DNA of 64,000 nt from Chthonomonas sp. Lineage in GTDB: Bacteria > Armatimonadota > Fimbriimonadia > Fimbriimonadales > Fimbriimonadaceae. Positions 42,444-51,921 of this stretch are shown here, one piece after another; the stretch's first letter is position 1; each line of letters opens with the position of its first letter. The translations under genes were made by a program, and so were the position numbers. Location: the NCBI GenBank assembly GCA_016788585.1, contig JAEURP010000006.1:1-64000 (forward strand), given 5' to 3'. The notes below the pieces were generated by a model. The model searched no databases, was not told the DNA's origin, and was given only the letters and a program-made list of their open reading frames with translations.

Positions 42444-44123
42444 CTAGTCGTCATCGAGCTTGGCTTTAACTCCAACCATGCTCGAACCAGTCACGAGGCC
42501 ATCAACCTCGACAAGACCGCCATTTTGAAGGGCGGCAAAGAACTGCCCTTCTGTGAGGGAGTTACCATTGTCGTCGCGATACGTTGCATTGCTGTTCATT
42601 GTCACCTGGATTTGGTCGCCGAAGCTCCCGTCAAATCCCACCCAACTCACGAGCGTAACCGTGAAGCTGCGTGCGCCTGCGTTGATATTGCTAACCGTGC
42701 CGTTGGCGTCGTGCGGATCATTGCCGCCCCCACCTCCGCCTCCGCCAGATGAGCGAATTTCCATCCGCTTCGCAACGAGAACAGAACCTTCGAAGGTGCC
42801 CTCTGCCTTGACGGTGTTACCCAAAGCGAGAGCGGCGAAGAATGCTTGCTTGGTGACGTTATCGCCATTGGCATTGCGATACTGAGTTGAACCGTTTGAG
42901 GCGATGGTGAGCGATTGGCCGGCAGCTCCGGCAAATCCCTCCCACTCTTGCACGGTAATGACCACTTGCCCAGCGTCAGGGTCGAAGGACGTGGCAGGGC
43001 CTCTCGCTTCGGGATAGAAGTTATCGTCACCATCCTCAAGCTTAACTTTCGTCGCATCGAGCGTGGTGCCATTGTAGGTGCCTTCCACCTCGACCTGGCT
43101 GCCTGCGATGCTCTCGAAAAAAGTGGTCGACGAGATGACGACGCCAAAACGATTATAGAATCGGGTGCTTGCGCTGGTCGTGACGGGAACGTATAGGTTT
43201 GTTGGAACAAAGCCTCGTACGTAGTCCGCACGGACCTCGAAGGTGCCGGCCCCAGCATTTACATTCTGAACGGGACCCTTCACCTTGGGCTCCTGACTAA
43301 CTCCTGGACCGTCCTCGATCTTAACGCTGGACGCCACAAAGGTTCCGGCGACAGGATCGAATTTGCCTCGCACCTCGACGGTTTCGCCATTCGCAAGAAC
43401 GGGCGATGGCGCTCCATTCGAGTTAAAAATGGCCGTGTTTGCGTTCGTCACGACTGCAAGTGTGCCGCGCGAGGTCGTCAGGACGAACGAGCGATCCGGA
43501 GCCGTTCCCGTGAGACCACTGACCGTTCCCTTTACATCTTCGCCACGTTGGTTGTCGAGGTTGTTCACCGCAGGGCCGTTGAAAATGACGCCGACCGGTG
43601 TCACTTGCCCGCCACTGAGATTCCATTGCGAGAGATCGAAGTCAAACGTTACGGAATCCGCGGCACTGAGATTGATCCCGCCTGGAACCGCAATCTCGAA
43701 CCGAGACTTACCGCCTCCAACACTAAGGCTAGGCACAAAAGCTGCCGTCGTTGCCGTGGTTGCTCCGGTTGCCATGAGCGACAAGTCGGTATCAACCGTG
43801 AACTTGAAATTGACAATCGGCTGACTCGGCGCGTCTACAACGCCAAGAAACTGAAACAGATTGTTACCAGCGTTGTTTAGGGCACGAACATCAATGACTT
43901 TGCCTTCGCTGGAATTGAAAATCACCTGCGAGCCCGAGGCAAATTCAGCCTCGATCTCGTAAAGCTGGATCCAAACGTGGTCATAGCCGGTCGCGAGATC
44001 ATCGGTTAGGAAGATCGCCGTTTCGCCGGGAGTACTTGATGAGCCGCCGCCCCCGCCACACCCAGCAATGAATGCCAAAGTAACGCTAGCGACGAAGATT
44101 GTTAGGAAATGCCAGAGCTTCAT
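42444..44123 (-). CDS. DUF4382/DUF5666-type lipoprotein
   Basis: About 559 residues. Lipoprotein signal FIAGCGGGGGSSS. Residues ~30-170 follow DUF4382 (TAIFLTDDLATGYDHVWIQL). They are followed by four OB-like DUF5666 repeats, each with a V-x-G-x-F/Y or V-x-V-x-G pattern (for example NGETVEVRGKFDPVAGTFVA). A poly-Gly linker (SSGGGGGGGGN) precedes the last repeat. Surface-exposed; function unknown. ATG 44123 has TAAGAT eight bases upstream; a TTG lies one codon before. Confidence 0.8.
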   Translation of the reverse strand: MKLWHFLTIFVASVTLAFIAGCGGGGGSSSTPGETAIFLTDDLATGYDHVWIQLYEIEAEFASGSQVIFNSSEGKVIDVRALNNAGNNLFQFLGVVDAPSQPIVNFKFTVDTDLSLMATGATTATTAAFVPSLSVGGGKSRFEIAVPGGINLSAADSVTFDFDLSQWNLSGGQVTPVGVIFNGPAVNNLDNQRGEDVKGTVSGLTGTAPDRSFVLTTSRGTLAVVTNANTAIFNSNGAPSPVLANGETVEVRGKFDPVAGTFVASSVKIEDGPGVSQEPKVKGPVQNVNAGAGTFEVRADYVRGFVPTNLYVPVTTSASTRFYNRFGVVISSTTFFESIAGSQVEVEGTYNGTTLDATKVKLEDGDDNFYPEARGPATSFDPDAGQVVITVQEWEGFAGAAGQSLTIASNGSTQYRNANGDNVTKQAFFAALALGNTVKAEGTFEGSVLVAKRMEIRSSGGGGGGGGNDPHDANGTVSNINAGARSFTVTLVSWVGFDGSFGDQIQVTMNSNATYRDDNGNSLTEGQFFAALQNGGLVEVDGLVTGSSMVGVKAKLDDD

Positions 44124-44166
44124 CAATGACCATCTTACAAACTCAAATGCCCGTAAACAATGCTAG

Positions 44167-44184
44167 TTGGTCAATCTTGGTCAA
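44167..44184. promoter_or_regulatory. Two TTGGTCAA boxes 10 bp apart
   Basis: TTGGTCAA at 44167-44174 and 44177-44184, one helical turn apart, 44-61 bp upstream of the DUF4382 lipoprotein start. The position suits an operator near a promoter. No regulator can be named. The rest of the 44127-44256 gap shows nothing further. Confidence 0.3.
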
Positions 44185-44256
44185 CATTGCCTTAATATCG
44201 GCAATGTTTGCTTGCGCAACTATGTAGTCCCGGCTAAAACGTGCTGGTTTTTGCAA

Positions 44257-45213
44257 TCACTGCAAGAAGAACTGCATCACCTTATCCGTAATCCCAATCA
44301 GGCCCTCGTGGCCGAAATCCGGATAGATCACCACGTCCTTCTCGCCGCCCAGCTTGTTGTAGGCCGCGAATTGCGTGCTTGGCGGGCAGGTGGTGTCCAT
44401 CAATCCTGTGGCCATCAGGGTTGGGCAGGTGATCCGCGGGGCAAGATGTTGGCAGTCGATATAACCAAGTTTGTCGAACACTTCCTGCTCTCTTTCGTGC
44501 AGAGGATCTTGGATCCGGAAGAAGAGCTTGAGCTCCTCATAAGCCGCATTCGCGAGGTCCATTTCCCACACGCGCTGGTAGTCGCACAGAAACGGATAGA
44601 CCGGCGCGCACTTTTTGATGAGCGGGCTCAGTGCCGCGCAGGCGAGCGTCAAACCTCCGCCTTGGCTCGCGCCATGGGCGTAGATTCGGTGCTCATCCAC
44701 CGCTGGGAAGCTGGCAGCAAGTCGGGCTTGCAAGACGGTATCCAGGTACGCCGCGCGATAGAAAAGCTTGTCTGGGTGATCGTCGAGGCCGCGCACGATA
44801 TGACCGCGCAGGGTGTTCCCCACCACGCTGCCTGGGTCGGTGCTCTGCCCGCCTTGCCCCCTCACATCGGGCGCGAGAATGGCAAAACCCGCCGCCGTCC
44901 ACGCCGCGAGGCTGGCCCAATCCGTGCTCTTCCAGTAGTAGCCGTGAAAGTGAAGGACGCACGGATGAGGACCGGGGCGCCACGTCGGAATCGCGAGCTT
45001 GGCGTAGAGCTTCGCGCCACCGATACCGTCAAATGTGAGCTCGCGGAACTCGGCGCCGGGAATTTGAATGCCCGGATCTTTGAACTCGACCTTGCTTTCG
45101 AACGCGTCGAGCTCCGCCAGCGCGCGATCCCAGTAAGCATCAAAATCCGCCGGGCGCGGATTGCGGCCCTGGTATTCGAAAAGTTTGGCTAAGGGGAGAT
45201 CAACGAGGGGCAT
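44257..45213 (-). CDS. Acetyl-xylan esterase / cephalosporin-C deacetylase family (AXE1)
   Basis: 318 residues, the family length. Alpha/beta-hydrolase with nucleophile Ser in HGASQGGGLTLA, Asp in GLMDTTCPPST and His in DFGHEGL. PADFDAYWDRALAEL at the start and the RGQGGQS loop are AXE1 marks. It removes acetyl groups from short sugars or xylan. No signal peptide, so it acts in the cytosol. It overlaps speE by 14 bp, as last gene of a four-gene unit. Confidence 0.9.
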   Translation of the reverse strand: MPLVDLPLAKLFEYQGRNPRPADFDAYWDRALAELDAFESKVEFKDPGIQIPGAEFRELTFDGIGGAKLYAKLAIPTWRPGPHPCVLHFHGYYWKSTDWASLAAWTAAGFAILAPDVRGQGGQSTDPGSVVGNTLRGHIVRGLDDHPDKLFYRAAYLDTVLQARLAASFPAVDEHRIYAHGASQGGGLTLACAALSPLIKKCAPVYPFLCDYQRVWEMDLANAAYEELKLFFRIQDPLHEREQEVFDKLGYIDCQHLAPRITCPTLMATGLMDTTCPPSTQFAAYNKLGGEKDVVIYPDFGHEGLIGITDKVMQFFLQ

Positions 45214-46045
45214 GGAAGGGCAATTCTTGGAACGCGAGGGAGTGCGTCGTCGGGTTCAAGTATTGCAAGTCCAGACTATTTTCGCTCCACGTTCGATTCA
45301 CCTCGGGGCCATTCGAGGCCCAGCAATAAGCGCTCGACCCGCCAAAGCTCGGCACATTCGCATGATACGACCCGACCTTCGCGAAGACCTTGCTATATTG
45401 CGCGGAGATTTCTTCAAGCGAATAGGGGCAGAAAACAGGGTTATCGGCCTGGGTCACGACGAAACCGTTGGGCGAAAGGAGCCCGGCGCAGTCGCGGAAG
45501 AACTCTTGCGTGAAGAGCATCGCGCTGATCTCGCCTTCCTCGTCCTCATAGGTGTCCGTCGAGTCCATGACGATGAGATCATAGGGTCCGCGGGTTTTGT
45601 CTTTCACGAAAGGAAAAGCATCCTGCAGATAGAGATTGACGCGCGGGCTCTCGAAGCAACCTTCATTCAAGAAAGGTAACTGCGCCCGGGCGGCATCGAT
45701 GACGCCGGAGTCGATCTCGACCATGTCAATCTCGAGACCGGGGTGCTTCAGCAGTTCGCGAAGTACGCCGCCATCGCCGCCGCCGACCACGAGCGCCTTC
45801 TTAGGCTCACTAATACTGAGCAAAGGGATATGCACGAGGCACTCATGGTACGCGCGCTCATCGAGTTCGGCAAGCTGGATGTGCCCATCTAGGAGAAGCA
45901 TCCGGCCGAAGCAGTCGGTGTCGAACACTTCGATCAGCTGGAACTCGGTCTGGCTGCGGTGAAGCACCTCTTTGATCTTGATTTCGTAGCGGAACTTGTC
46001 GCTGCGAATGGGATACGAGAGGGTGTCGCCCGCCTGAAGGGTCAT
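45200..46045 (-). CDS. speE: Spermidine synthase
   Basis: 281 residues. Dinucleotide-like loop ALVVGGGDGGVLRELLKH, DMVEID, and the catalytic Asp in IVMDSTDTYE; FGRMLLLDGHIQLAE is also typical. It transfers aminopropyl groups from decarboxylated AdoMet to putrescine. It overlaps the upstream FAD oxidoreductase by four bases and the downstream esterase by 14, so translation is coupled. Confidence 0.94.
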   Translation of the reverse strand: MTLQAGDTLSYPIRSDKFRYEIKIKEVLHRSQTEFQLIEVFDTDCFGRMLLLDGHIQLAELDERAYHECLVHIPLLSISEPKKALVVGGGDGGVLRELLKHPGLEIDMVEIDSGVIDAARAQLPFLNEGCFESPRVNLYLQDAFPFVKDKTRGPYDLIVMDSTDTYEDEEGEISAMLFTQEFFRDCAGLLSPNGFVVTQADNPVFCPYSLEEISAQYSKVFAKVGSYHANVPSFGGSSAYCWASNGPEVNRTWSENSLDLQYLNPTTHSLAFQELPFHAPR

Positions 46046-47556
46046 TGAGCGAGGGTACCTAGCTCAAACATCACCTTGTAATGCCGATACCAGTCGCTTT
46101 CAAATCTCTCGGCAGGATCGTACTTTCGCTTCAGAGCGAGAAACTCGGGAAATTGGGGATAGCACCCAAGCACTTGTTCTTTCGTCGCCCAGCGGTGGTA
46201 GGTCAAATAATAGCTGCCTTGCCGCTCTAGCGCCAAGTCGATCAATCTCCGGAATGCAATTGCGGCATCCGACATTCCCTTTTCTGTGTGATCCATATGA
46301 AGGTTGAAGATCACGCATGCAAACTGCCCTTTAGCCCAATTGAGAAAAGTCTCGGTGTCAGGCTCGATCAGGCGGACCGTGCCGTAAATGACATTTGCCT
46401 TCACTTCCCGAAGAGCCTCGGCGCAAGCCGCCAAAAAGTCGGAAAGTCGCTCGCGAGGCACATTGACTTCGGTAATCATCTCGCTGCCAGTCGTTGCGCT
46501 CTGCGTCCGGCGATCGACAACGCGATGATAGCCATCATCATAGGCACCTAATTGAGATTGATCGGACCAATAAACCTGGTCCGTGGTGCGCATATAGAAG
46601 TCGGAGTAAAGTTTGAATGCTCTGGCCTTATCGACATGGGCTAGGTACACCAATTCCTGCCATGCCCGCATACTGACCGTTTCTTGCTTCTTTGGAATCT
46701 CCTTCGCATCGGGGACCGGCCTGTAACAAGAGAACACGCCGCGCGATAGAAAGTCCGGCGATTTCTCGTCCGTAACGTACTGAAAATCACCGAGGGTGAA
46801 GCCCTGGTCGATCTTCTCCTGAAAGGCCTCCGCAAGACCTTCCCTATTGATTAGAGAGACTTTGCGCTGAATAACCCCCCGCCGTTCCAGCCTCAAAACG
46901 ACCGAGTGGATCACCCCAAACAGGCCGTACCCGCCCACGACCAGCGAGAATAGCTCTGGATTTTCGGTTCGACTGCAGGTGGCGATCTCGCCGTCAGCAA
47001 GCACGACTCTGAGTGACTCGATGTTCGAGACAAAGGGCGCGCGAGTTAGGGATCGACCGTGCGCATTGGCTGATATTGCGCCACCCAAGCTCAGGCGATC
47101 CGCTCCGGTTTGCTTGACTGGAATCGACCACGCGTCGCTGGCGTAGTTTTGGACTTCGAGCAGGTACTCCACCAACTCTGGCCACTCGATACCCGCTTCG
47201 ACCTCGACTAGCCCGGTTTGCCGATCGAAATCGAGCACTTGGCACATGCCTCGGGTGTCGATCAGTACACCGCCATCGACAAACTGCTGGCCACCCATTG
47301 CATGTCGAGAAGCGGCAATGGCCACGGGCTCGTTGTTCCTGGTGGCTTCTCTAAGAACTTTTAGGAGATCATCGAGACCCTTTGGGTGCTCGATGCGTTT
47401 GACGCGGGTTGCATTGATTTGCGAGTGCAGATCATTGACGATGAGGCTCTCTCTCTGTCCCCAGCCAGTCATGGCGGGGATTTGGCTCCCCAGCGCAAGC
47501 CCACCGACCATTCCGAGGCCACCAAGAACAAATTCGCGCCGAGAGAGATCGCTCAC
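46042..47556 (-). CDS. Tat-exported FAD-binding oxidoreductase (FAD_binding_4)
   Basis: 504 residues. A twin-Arg signal (LSRREFVLGGLGMVGGLALG) predicts Tat export. The PCMH-type FAD domain has SRHAMGGQQFVDGGVLIDTR and SLGGAISANAHGRS. The C-terminal half resembles aldonolactone/sugar-alcohol oxidases, with WATKEQVLGCYPQFPEFLALK near the end. The substrate is unknown. The GTG start directly follows the stop of the DinB gene (TAAGTG). Confidence 0.85.
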   Translation of the reverse strand: MSDLSRREFVLGGLGMVGGLALGSQIPAMTGWGQRESLIVNDLHSQINATRVKRIEHPKGLDDLLKVLREATRNNEPVAIAASRHAMGGQQFVDGGVLIDTRGMCQVLDFDRQTGLVEVEAGIEWPELVEYLLEVQNYASDAWSIPVKQTGADRLSLGGAISANAHGRSLTRAPFVSNIESLRVVLADGEIATCSRTENPELFSLVVGGYGLFGVIHSVVLRLERRGVIQRKVSLINREGLAEAFQEKIDQGFTLGDFQYVTDEKSPDFLSRGVFSCYRPVPDAKEIPKKQETVSMRAWQELVYLAHVDKARAFKLYSDFYMRTTDQVYWSDQSQLGAYDDGYHRVVDRRTQSATTGSEMITEVNVPRERLSDFLAACAEALREVKANVIYGTVRLIEPDTETFLNWAKGQFACVIFNLHMDHTEKGMSDAAIAFRRLIDLALERQGSYYLTYHRWATKEQVLGCYPQFPEFLALKRKYDPAERFESDWYRHYKVMFELGTLAQ

Positions 47557-48000
47557 TTAGTAACTCGTGTCGCCGTGCATCAACTGGATGTACCCAAGCT
47601 GGCCCACGTGGTACATCGGATTCCAGTACGCATAAGCCATGAAGCTCATCCAGGTAAAGGTTCCCCAGGGCGTCTCTATCTTGTCTTTCAGCTTGTCTTG
47701 CGGAAAACTCTTGATCGCGTCGTAGAGGTCACCCTTGACCGATTCAAAGTGGGCCCTACAAGCCTCAATGGTCTTGAGCTCGGGGTAGGAATGATCGCCT
47801 TCCATTGACGCCAACTCCCGATTTCGAATGGTAGGGGCAAGGAATCCCGGTACCGTAGAGCACTCAACCAGCATCTCCATGGGAGTTCGGTTCGAATCGG
47901 AAGGTTTGAAATCCAGTTTTCCCTCGAGTTTTGTCGCATTCTCCCAAAGCTCAGAGTAAGCCTCTTCAATCAAATCAATAAGCGCATCGGTATACAGCAT
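47557..48000 (-). CDS. DinB-like four-helix protein
   Basis: About 147 residues, helical. MLVECSTVPGFLAPTI, the FTWMSFMAYAYWNPMYHVGQ region and overall spacing fit the DinB/YfiT metal-binding superfamily; a HVGQL-type His near the C-terminus could be a ligand. Members include small thiol transferases and unknowns. ATG 48000 is used; ATG 48015 is possible. First gene of the unit with FAD oxidoreductase, speE and AXE1. Divergent from the amidotransferase gene 37 bp away. Confidence 0.7.
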   Translation of the reverse strand: MLYTDALIDLIEEAYSELWENATKLEGKLDFKPSDSNRTPMEMLVECSTVPGFLAPTIRNRELASMEGDHSYPELKTIEACRAHFESVKGDLYDAIKSFPQDKLKDKIETPWGTFTWMSFMAYAYWNPMYHVGQLGYIQLMHGDTSY

Positions 48001-48037
48001 GGTGCCGACGAGCATACCAGTGTGCCAAAACAACTCT

Positions 48038-48610
48038 GTGCTCCTCCTGATCGACAATTTCGACAGCTTTACCTTCAATCTAGCGCAACTCATTCGCCAG
48101 GCTGGAGCGGAAGTAACGGTCGTGCGGAATGATCAAATAAGCCTGCAGGAGATTGAGCAAATGGATCCGAGCCAGATCGTGTTCTCGCCTGGACCGGGCA
48201 GTCCCTCTAATTCAGGTCTTTGTTTGGCTGTCGCCGTAGCTTGCCTAACCGGAGAACTGTGCGTCCCCCTGCTGGGAGTGTGCCTGGGGCATCAGGTGAT
48301 TGCTCAAGTAGCAGGGGCTCCCATACGATTTGCGAAGGAGGTTCGCCATGGTAAGACCAGTTCTGTCGCGCACGAGGGCCTCGGCATGTTCGTCGGCTTG
48401 CCTTCACCGCTAACGGTCGTTCGTTATCACTCTCTTAGTGTCGAAGCAGCCCCGCTAGATTTTGTCGTTACGGCCCGAGCGGTGGATGACGGCGAAATTA
48501 TGGGCCTCAAGCATGTTTCCCTGCCCATCGAGAGTGTTCAGTTTCACCCCGAGTCCATCTTGACTGAGGGTGGGTTATCGATGATCACTCAGTTTCTAAT
48601 GGCGCAATAG
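48038..48610 (+). CDS. Glutamine amidotransferase of anthranilate or aminodeoxychorismate synthase
   Basis: 190 residues, class I GATase. LLLIDNFDSFTFNLAQ, FSPGPGSP, nucleophile Cys in LLGVCLGHQVIAQ, and His-Glu in SVQFHPESILTEGG. It supplies ammonia to TrpE or PabB. Neither partner is next to it, so TrpG versus PabA cannot be decided, and it may serve both as in Bacillus. GTG 48038 gives the family N-terminus; the frame is open upstream. Confidence 0.9.
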   Translation: MLLLIDNFDSFTFNLAQLIRQAGAEVTVVRNDQISLQEIEQMDPSQIVFSPGPGSPSNSGLCLAVAVACLTGELCVPLLGVCLGHQVIAQVAGAPIRFAKEVRHGKTSSVAHEGLGMFVGLPSPLTVVRYHSLSVEAAPLDFVVTARAVDDGEIMGLKHVSLPIESVQFHPESILTEGGLSMITQFLMAQ

Positions 48611-48653
48611 CGGAATCCTAAAGAAGTACGAACCAAGAGCCGAAAATAATCTC

Positions 48654-49304
48654 ATGGCAACTGTGCGGCCAAACCCCCTCTTGACCGACCTTCGAGGCAG
48701 ATTGGGCAATGTGGTCTTCGTCCCTCAACCAAATGGGATTATCCAGCTTCGAGAGCACGTCCCGGCGCGCAACCCAAGGTCCGTTGCTCAAATGGCATGG
48801 CGCGACGCTATGCGGTTGGCAGGTCGGGCGTACCAAGATCTGACGCAAGACGAGCATGCCCAATGGAAGGCTTACGTCGAGTCTTTGCCAACCGAGCAAG
48901 AGCGCGCCCTCCGAACCGTAAATGTTTTTATTAAACTTTCAGCACGATTCTTGCTCATTAACCCCGAAGGCAAGATTCCTCGCCTCCCACCCAAGAAAGA
49001 GTTTCTTGGCGACAATCTGCAGATCAGCATTTGCGAAACCCGTAGCGGAGTCATATTTGAGTCTTGTTCATCGAATAGCGAAGATACGATGACTGAGCTA
49101 CTAGTTCACAAAATCGCCTCCGCGAACAATCGAACTTACGATGAGAAGTTTCGATCCAAGGGATTTACTTCCTTTCAGGATTCCGAGTTTGTGGAGTTGC
49201 CGGCAGGCTGGTTCGTTTGCGCTTGCCGGTATGTGAGGCCGTCGACGGGGCAATTCGGCGCGATTACAGAAGTCGGTAGAGTCCGAGTCCTTGGTCAAAG
49301 CTAG
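48654..49304 (+). CDS. Uncharacterised protein with RLGNVVF-type N-terminus
   Basis: 216 residues, soluble, no signal peptide. The first 80 residues follow a pattern seen in small proteins of environmental phyla: LRGRLGNVVFVPQPNG, then REHVPARNPRSVAQMAWRDA, then YQDLTQDEHAQWKAYV. The rest is beta-rich. I know no function. It stands alone and ends at a strong bidirectional hairpin. Confidence 0.65.
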   Translation: MATVRPNPLLTDLRGRLGNVVFVPQPNGIIQLREHVPARNPRSVAQMAWRDAMRLAGRAYQDLTQDEHAQWKAYVESLPTEQERALRTVNVFIKLSARFLLINPEGKIPRLPPKKEFLGDNLQISICETRSGVIFESCSSNSEDTMTELLVHKIASANNRTYDEKFRSKGFTSFQDSEFVELPAGWFVCACRYVRPSTGQFGAITEVGRVRVLGQS

Positions 49305-49331
49305 AGGACGCAAGCCTTCGCCTGCGTCCTC
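49304..49331. terminator. Bidirectional hairpin between convergent genes
   Basis: GAGGACGCA and TGCGTCCTC pair perfectly around a 10-base loop, starting at the last base of the upstream gene and 18 bp before the metalloprotease stop. Confidence 0.6.
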
Positions 49332-49348
49332 TCGCTGTTTACAGTTAA

Positions 49349-51865
49349 CTAGTTACTGGCGTGTTCGTGCCTTGTCCAAAAGCCACAGTCGCGATTCTCT
49401 GACTCGGTGATCGGCAAGCCGAGCAATTGCGCCAAGGTCTGCTGGGGCGCTGGAGCCGCAGCCGGTGCTGGGAATTTTAGTGCAAGGTCGATCATCTGCG
49501 AAAGATCTTCCATGTGTTGGCGAGTGACCGTGTCCATTGCATTTGGCGACTTGGCATCAAGAACCTTTTGCGTCGTTCGCAACTCTGCGAGAACGTAAGC
49601 GCGAAGCTCGCTGCCAGTTGCCGTGCCTAGCTTCGCGATCAGCGTGTTCACCCAGAATCGCTGCATGTTTCGGCGCTGGGCCCCAACCGAGAATCGGTTG
49701 GCATCGAGTTCTGTCCATATCCCTTCGCGAAGGTCAGTGAACATCTCTTGCACCGTGTAGACCGGACCAGTTCGATACATGAGTTGGTTGTCCATCATGC
49801 GACCGACGCGCCCATCTTGGAGCAAGCCATTGATGGCTCTGCGTTGAGCAGCCGAGACCCGGCTCGCGCCGCTGGCTGGGCCGATCTTGGCCAACACATT
49901 TGTCGGCGTCAGGTAGTCCGGCGATGCCAGGACATGGTCAATGAGCCATTGAGTTGCGGCTCGTTGACGTCCGGCAGGTACTGGTGCATAGACGTTTCCA
50001 CCTCGGCCGCCGAGGTAGTTGGTTTGGACAACGCCGCCGACCATTGTCAGAACGTGACCGATGTACAGGTTGTACTGATCCCAAACGGCGCCATACATGC
50101 GGTTGAGGTCTTCGTACTCTTCCCCGAGTTTGACCGTTGCCGGCATCAAGAAGCCCATGATGCGCTCGAGGTTCATCATGCCGTAGGTGCTGGCGATGAC
50201 AGCGTCGTCACCAAGAGCTTCGCTTTGGGCCGTTGGATCGCTACCGTTGAAGTTGTCATAGAACCTTAGGAGCGGATTGGTGACCATTTGCGAAGCGAGC
50301 GCATCGAGCACCGGCCTCTCATCCGAAGAGTTCGAGACGCCGTCAATCGGCATGTAGCCCCACTTGATGCTGAACTTGTCGTACGGGCCAACGATCGGAA
50401 TCAGGTTCGCGCCGTCGCCTGGCTGGGCAACGTAGTTGAACCGGGCGTAGTCCATGATCGAACCGGCCGTGCCGTTGGTGTTTGTCCATTCCTTGTTGCG
50501 CAGGAGTTCAGTCGGAACCATCGCGCTGGACTTGCCATTGTGGGGCAATCCTAACGTGTGCCCAACCTCGTGAGCCACAACGAACTGAAGGCACGGGCCA
50601 ATGACGTCGAGCGGAAGTGGAATCTTCTGGGCTCGCGGATCATTGGGTGAAGCCTGAGCGAAGTACCACTCTTCAGCGAGCTGAAGCACGTCGTGCCACA
50701 TGATCACGTGGGCGCTGAGAATCTCGCCCGAACGAGGGTCGTTGACGTGCGGGCCCATTGCGTTGGCGATCTGAAGGGGTGCCCACCGAATCGTGCTGTA
50801 GCGAACGTCTTCCGCGCTCCAATTAGGATCGTTCGGAGCGGGTTCGCATCGGATTGCATTCTTGAAGCCAGCGGCTTCAAATGCGACATTCCACTCTTCG
50901 ACACCGGCCTTAACGTATGGGTGCCACTTGGCCGGAACTTCCTTGGCAATGTAGTAGATGATCGGCTTGACCGGTTCGCTAAGCGCTTCGCGCGGGTTCT
51001 TCTTTTCGAGGCGATACCGTGTGATGAACTCGAACTCCTTGGCTCGGTTCTGCTCGGCGCCAAAGTCTACGTAGCCATTGCTGAAGTAGCCCACGCGCGA
51101 GTCCTTGATTCGGCCCTGCATCGGCTTTTCGGGCAATAGAACCATGCTGTGGTGTAGCACGCCGGTGTTGCTTGGCCGCCCACCTACCCCGCCGCCGCCG
51201 AAAGGATTTCTGGCCGCACCGCCGCCGCCGCTCGCCGTTGCCGTCACCTCCACATTGACATTGTCTGGGAAAGCGACGACTCGATCGATAAAGGTGCGCG
51301 ATGAGTCAAACGCTGCCCCGCCAATCGAGCCGGCCATTGGGAATTCGGGAAGTCCACTTCGGAAGAGCCGCGAAACATCAACAAGAACAGTTCCGTCGGA
51401 TGAGGTCGCGCGGGGGTCGAATGCCTGAATGATTGGCATCACATTGGACTGCTCGACGGCAGTTTTTGTGTTGCCCGGATCGCTCGATTGAACGTTATAG
51501 AAAATTTGTCGCAGAAGCACCTTGTCGCCGCGCTTCTCAAATCGAACGACCCCTTCGCCAACGCTACTGCCGCTGTAGCCCCCATTGGGCGTCGCTTTAA
51601 GTTCGATGTACCAAAGAAAATCGCGACCGAACTTATCCTTTGGGATGGCAAAGTAGAGTTGCTCGCCCTTTAAATACGTATCAAGCGCGCCCTTCTTGGC
51701 TTCGAAGTCCTTAATAGCTGTAGCAAAGGCATCGTTGTCGGGTGCCTTTGCTTCCGCGCTGGCTGGAGCGGTTGGTTGTTGACCACGCCCCCCTCGCGGG
51801 CCAGGACCCTCTTGGATTAACGAAGGTGAAGCTGCTAGTGCAATGAGCAAAGTAAAAGTATTCAT
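49349..51865 (-). CDS. Secreted zinc metalloprotease (DUF5117/DUF5118 type)
   Basis: 838 residues. Signal peptide TFTLLIALAASPSLIQ. A long N-terminal beta region matches the DUF5118/DUF5117 layout and contains FDSSRTFIDRVVAFPDNVNV. The metzincin-like site is HEVGHTLGLPHN. The C-terminal region is helical (LDANRFSVGAQRRNMQRFWV). Such enzymes are large exported proteases in Bacteroidota and other phyla. ATG 51865 has GAGGG five bases upstream; the frame runs to 51973. Divergent from a CPBP protease. Confidence 0.88.
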   Translation of the reverse strand: MNTFTLLIALAASPSLIQEGPGPRGGRGQQPTAPASAEAKAPDNDAFATAIKDFEAKKGALDTYLKGEQLYFAIPKDKFGRDFLWYIELKATPNGGYSGSSVGEGVVRFEKRGDKVLLRQIFYNVQSSDPGNTKTAVEQSNVMPIIQAFDPRATSSDGTVLVDVSRLFRSGLPEFPMAGSIGGAAFDSSRTFIDRVVAFPDNVNVEVTATASGGGGAARNPFGGGGVGGRPSNTGVLHHSMVLLPEKPMQGRIKDSRVGYFSNGYVDFGAEQNRAKEFEFITRYRLEKKNPREALSEPVKPIIYYIAKEVPAKWHPYVKAGVEEWNVAFEAAGFKNAIRCEPAPNDPNWSAEDVRYSTIRWAPLQIANAMGPHVNDPRSGEILSAHVIMWHDVLQLAEEWYFAQASPNDPRAQKIPLPLDVIGPCLQFVVAHEVGHTLGLPHNGKSSAMVPTELLRNKEWTNTNGTAGSIMDYARFNYVAQPGDGANLIPIVGPYDKFSIKWGYMPIDGVSNSSDERPVLDALASQMVTNPLLRFYDNFNGSDPTAQSEALGDDAVIASTYGMMNLERIMGFLMPATVKLGEEYEDLNRMYGAVWDQYNLYIGHVLTMVGGVVQTNYLGGRGGNVYAPVPAGRQRAATQWLIDHVLASPDYLTPTNVLAKIGPASGASRVSAAQRRAINGLLQDGRVGRMMDNQLMYRTGPVYTVQEMFTDLREGIWTELDANRFSVGAQRRNMQRFWVNTLIAKLGTATGSELRAYVLAELRTTQKVLDAKSPNAMDTVTRQHMEDLSQMIDLALKFPAPAAAPAPQQTLAQLLGLPITESENRDCGFWTRHEHASN

Positions 51866-51921
51866 GAATCCCTCGCTACGCATTATCGCCCTTTTCTGCG
51901 CCAGAGTTCCCGAAGCTGACG

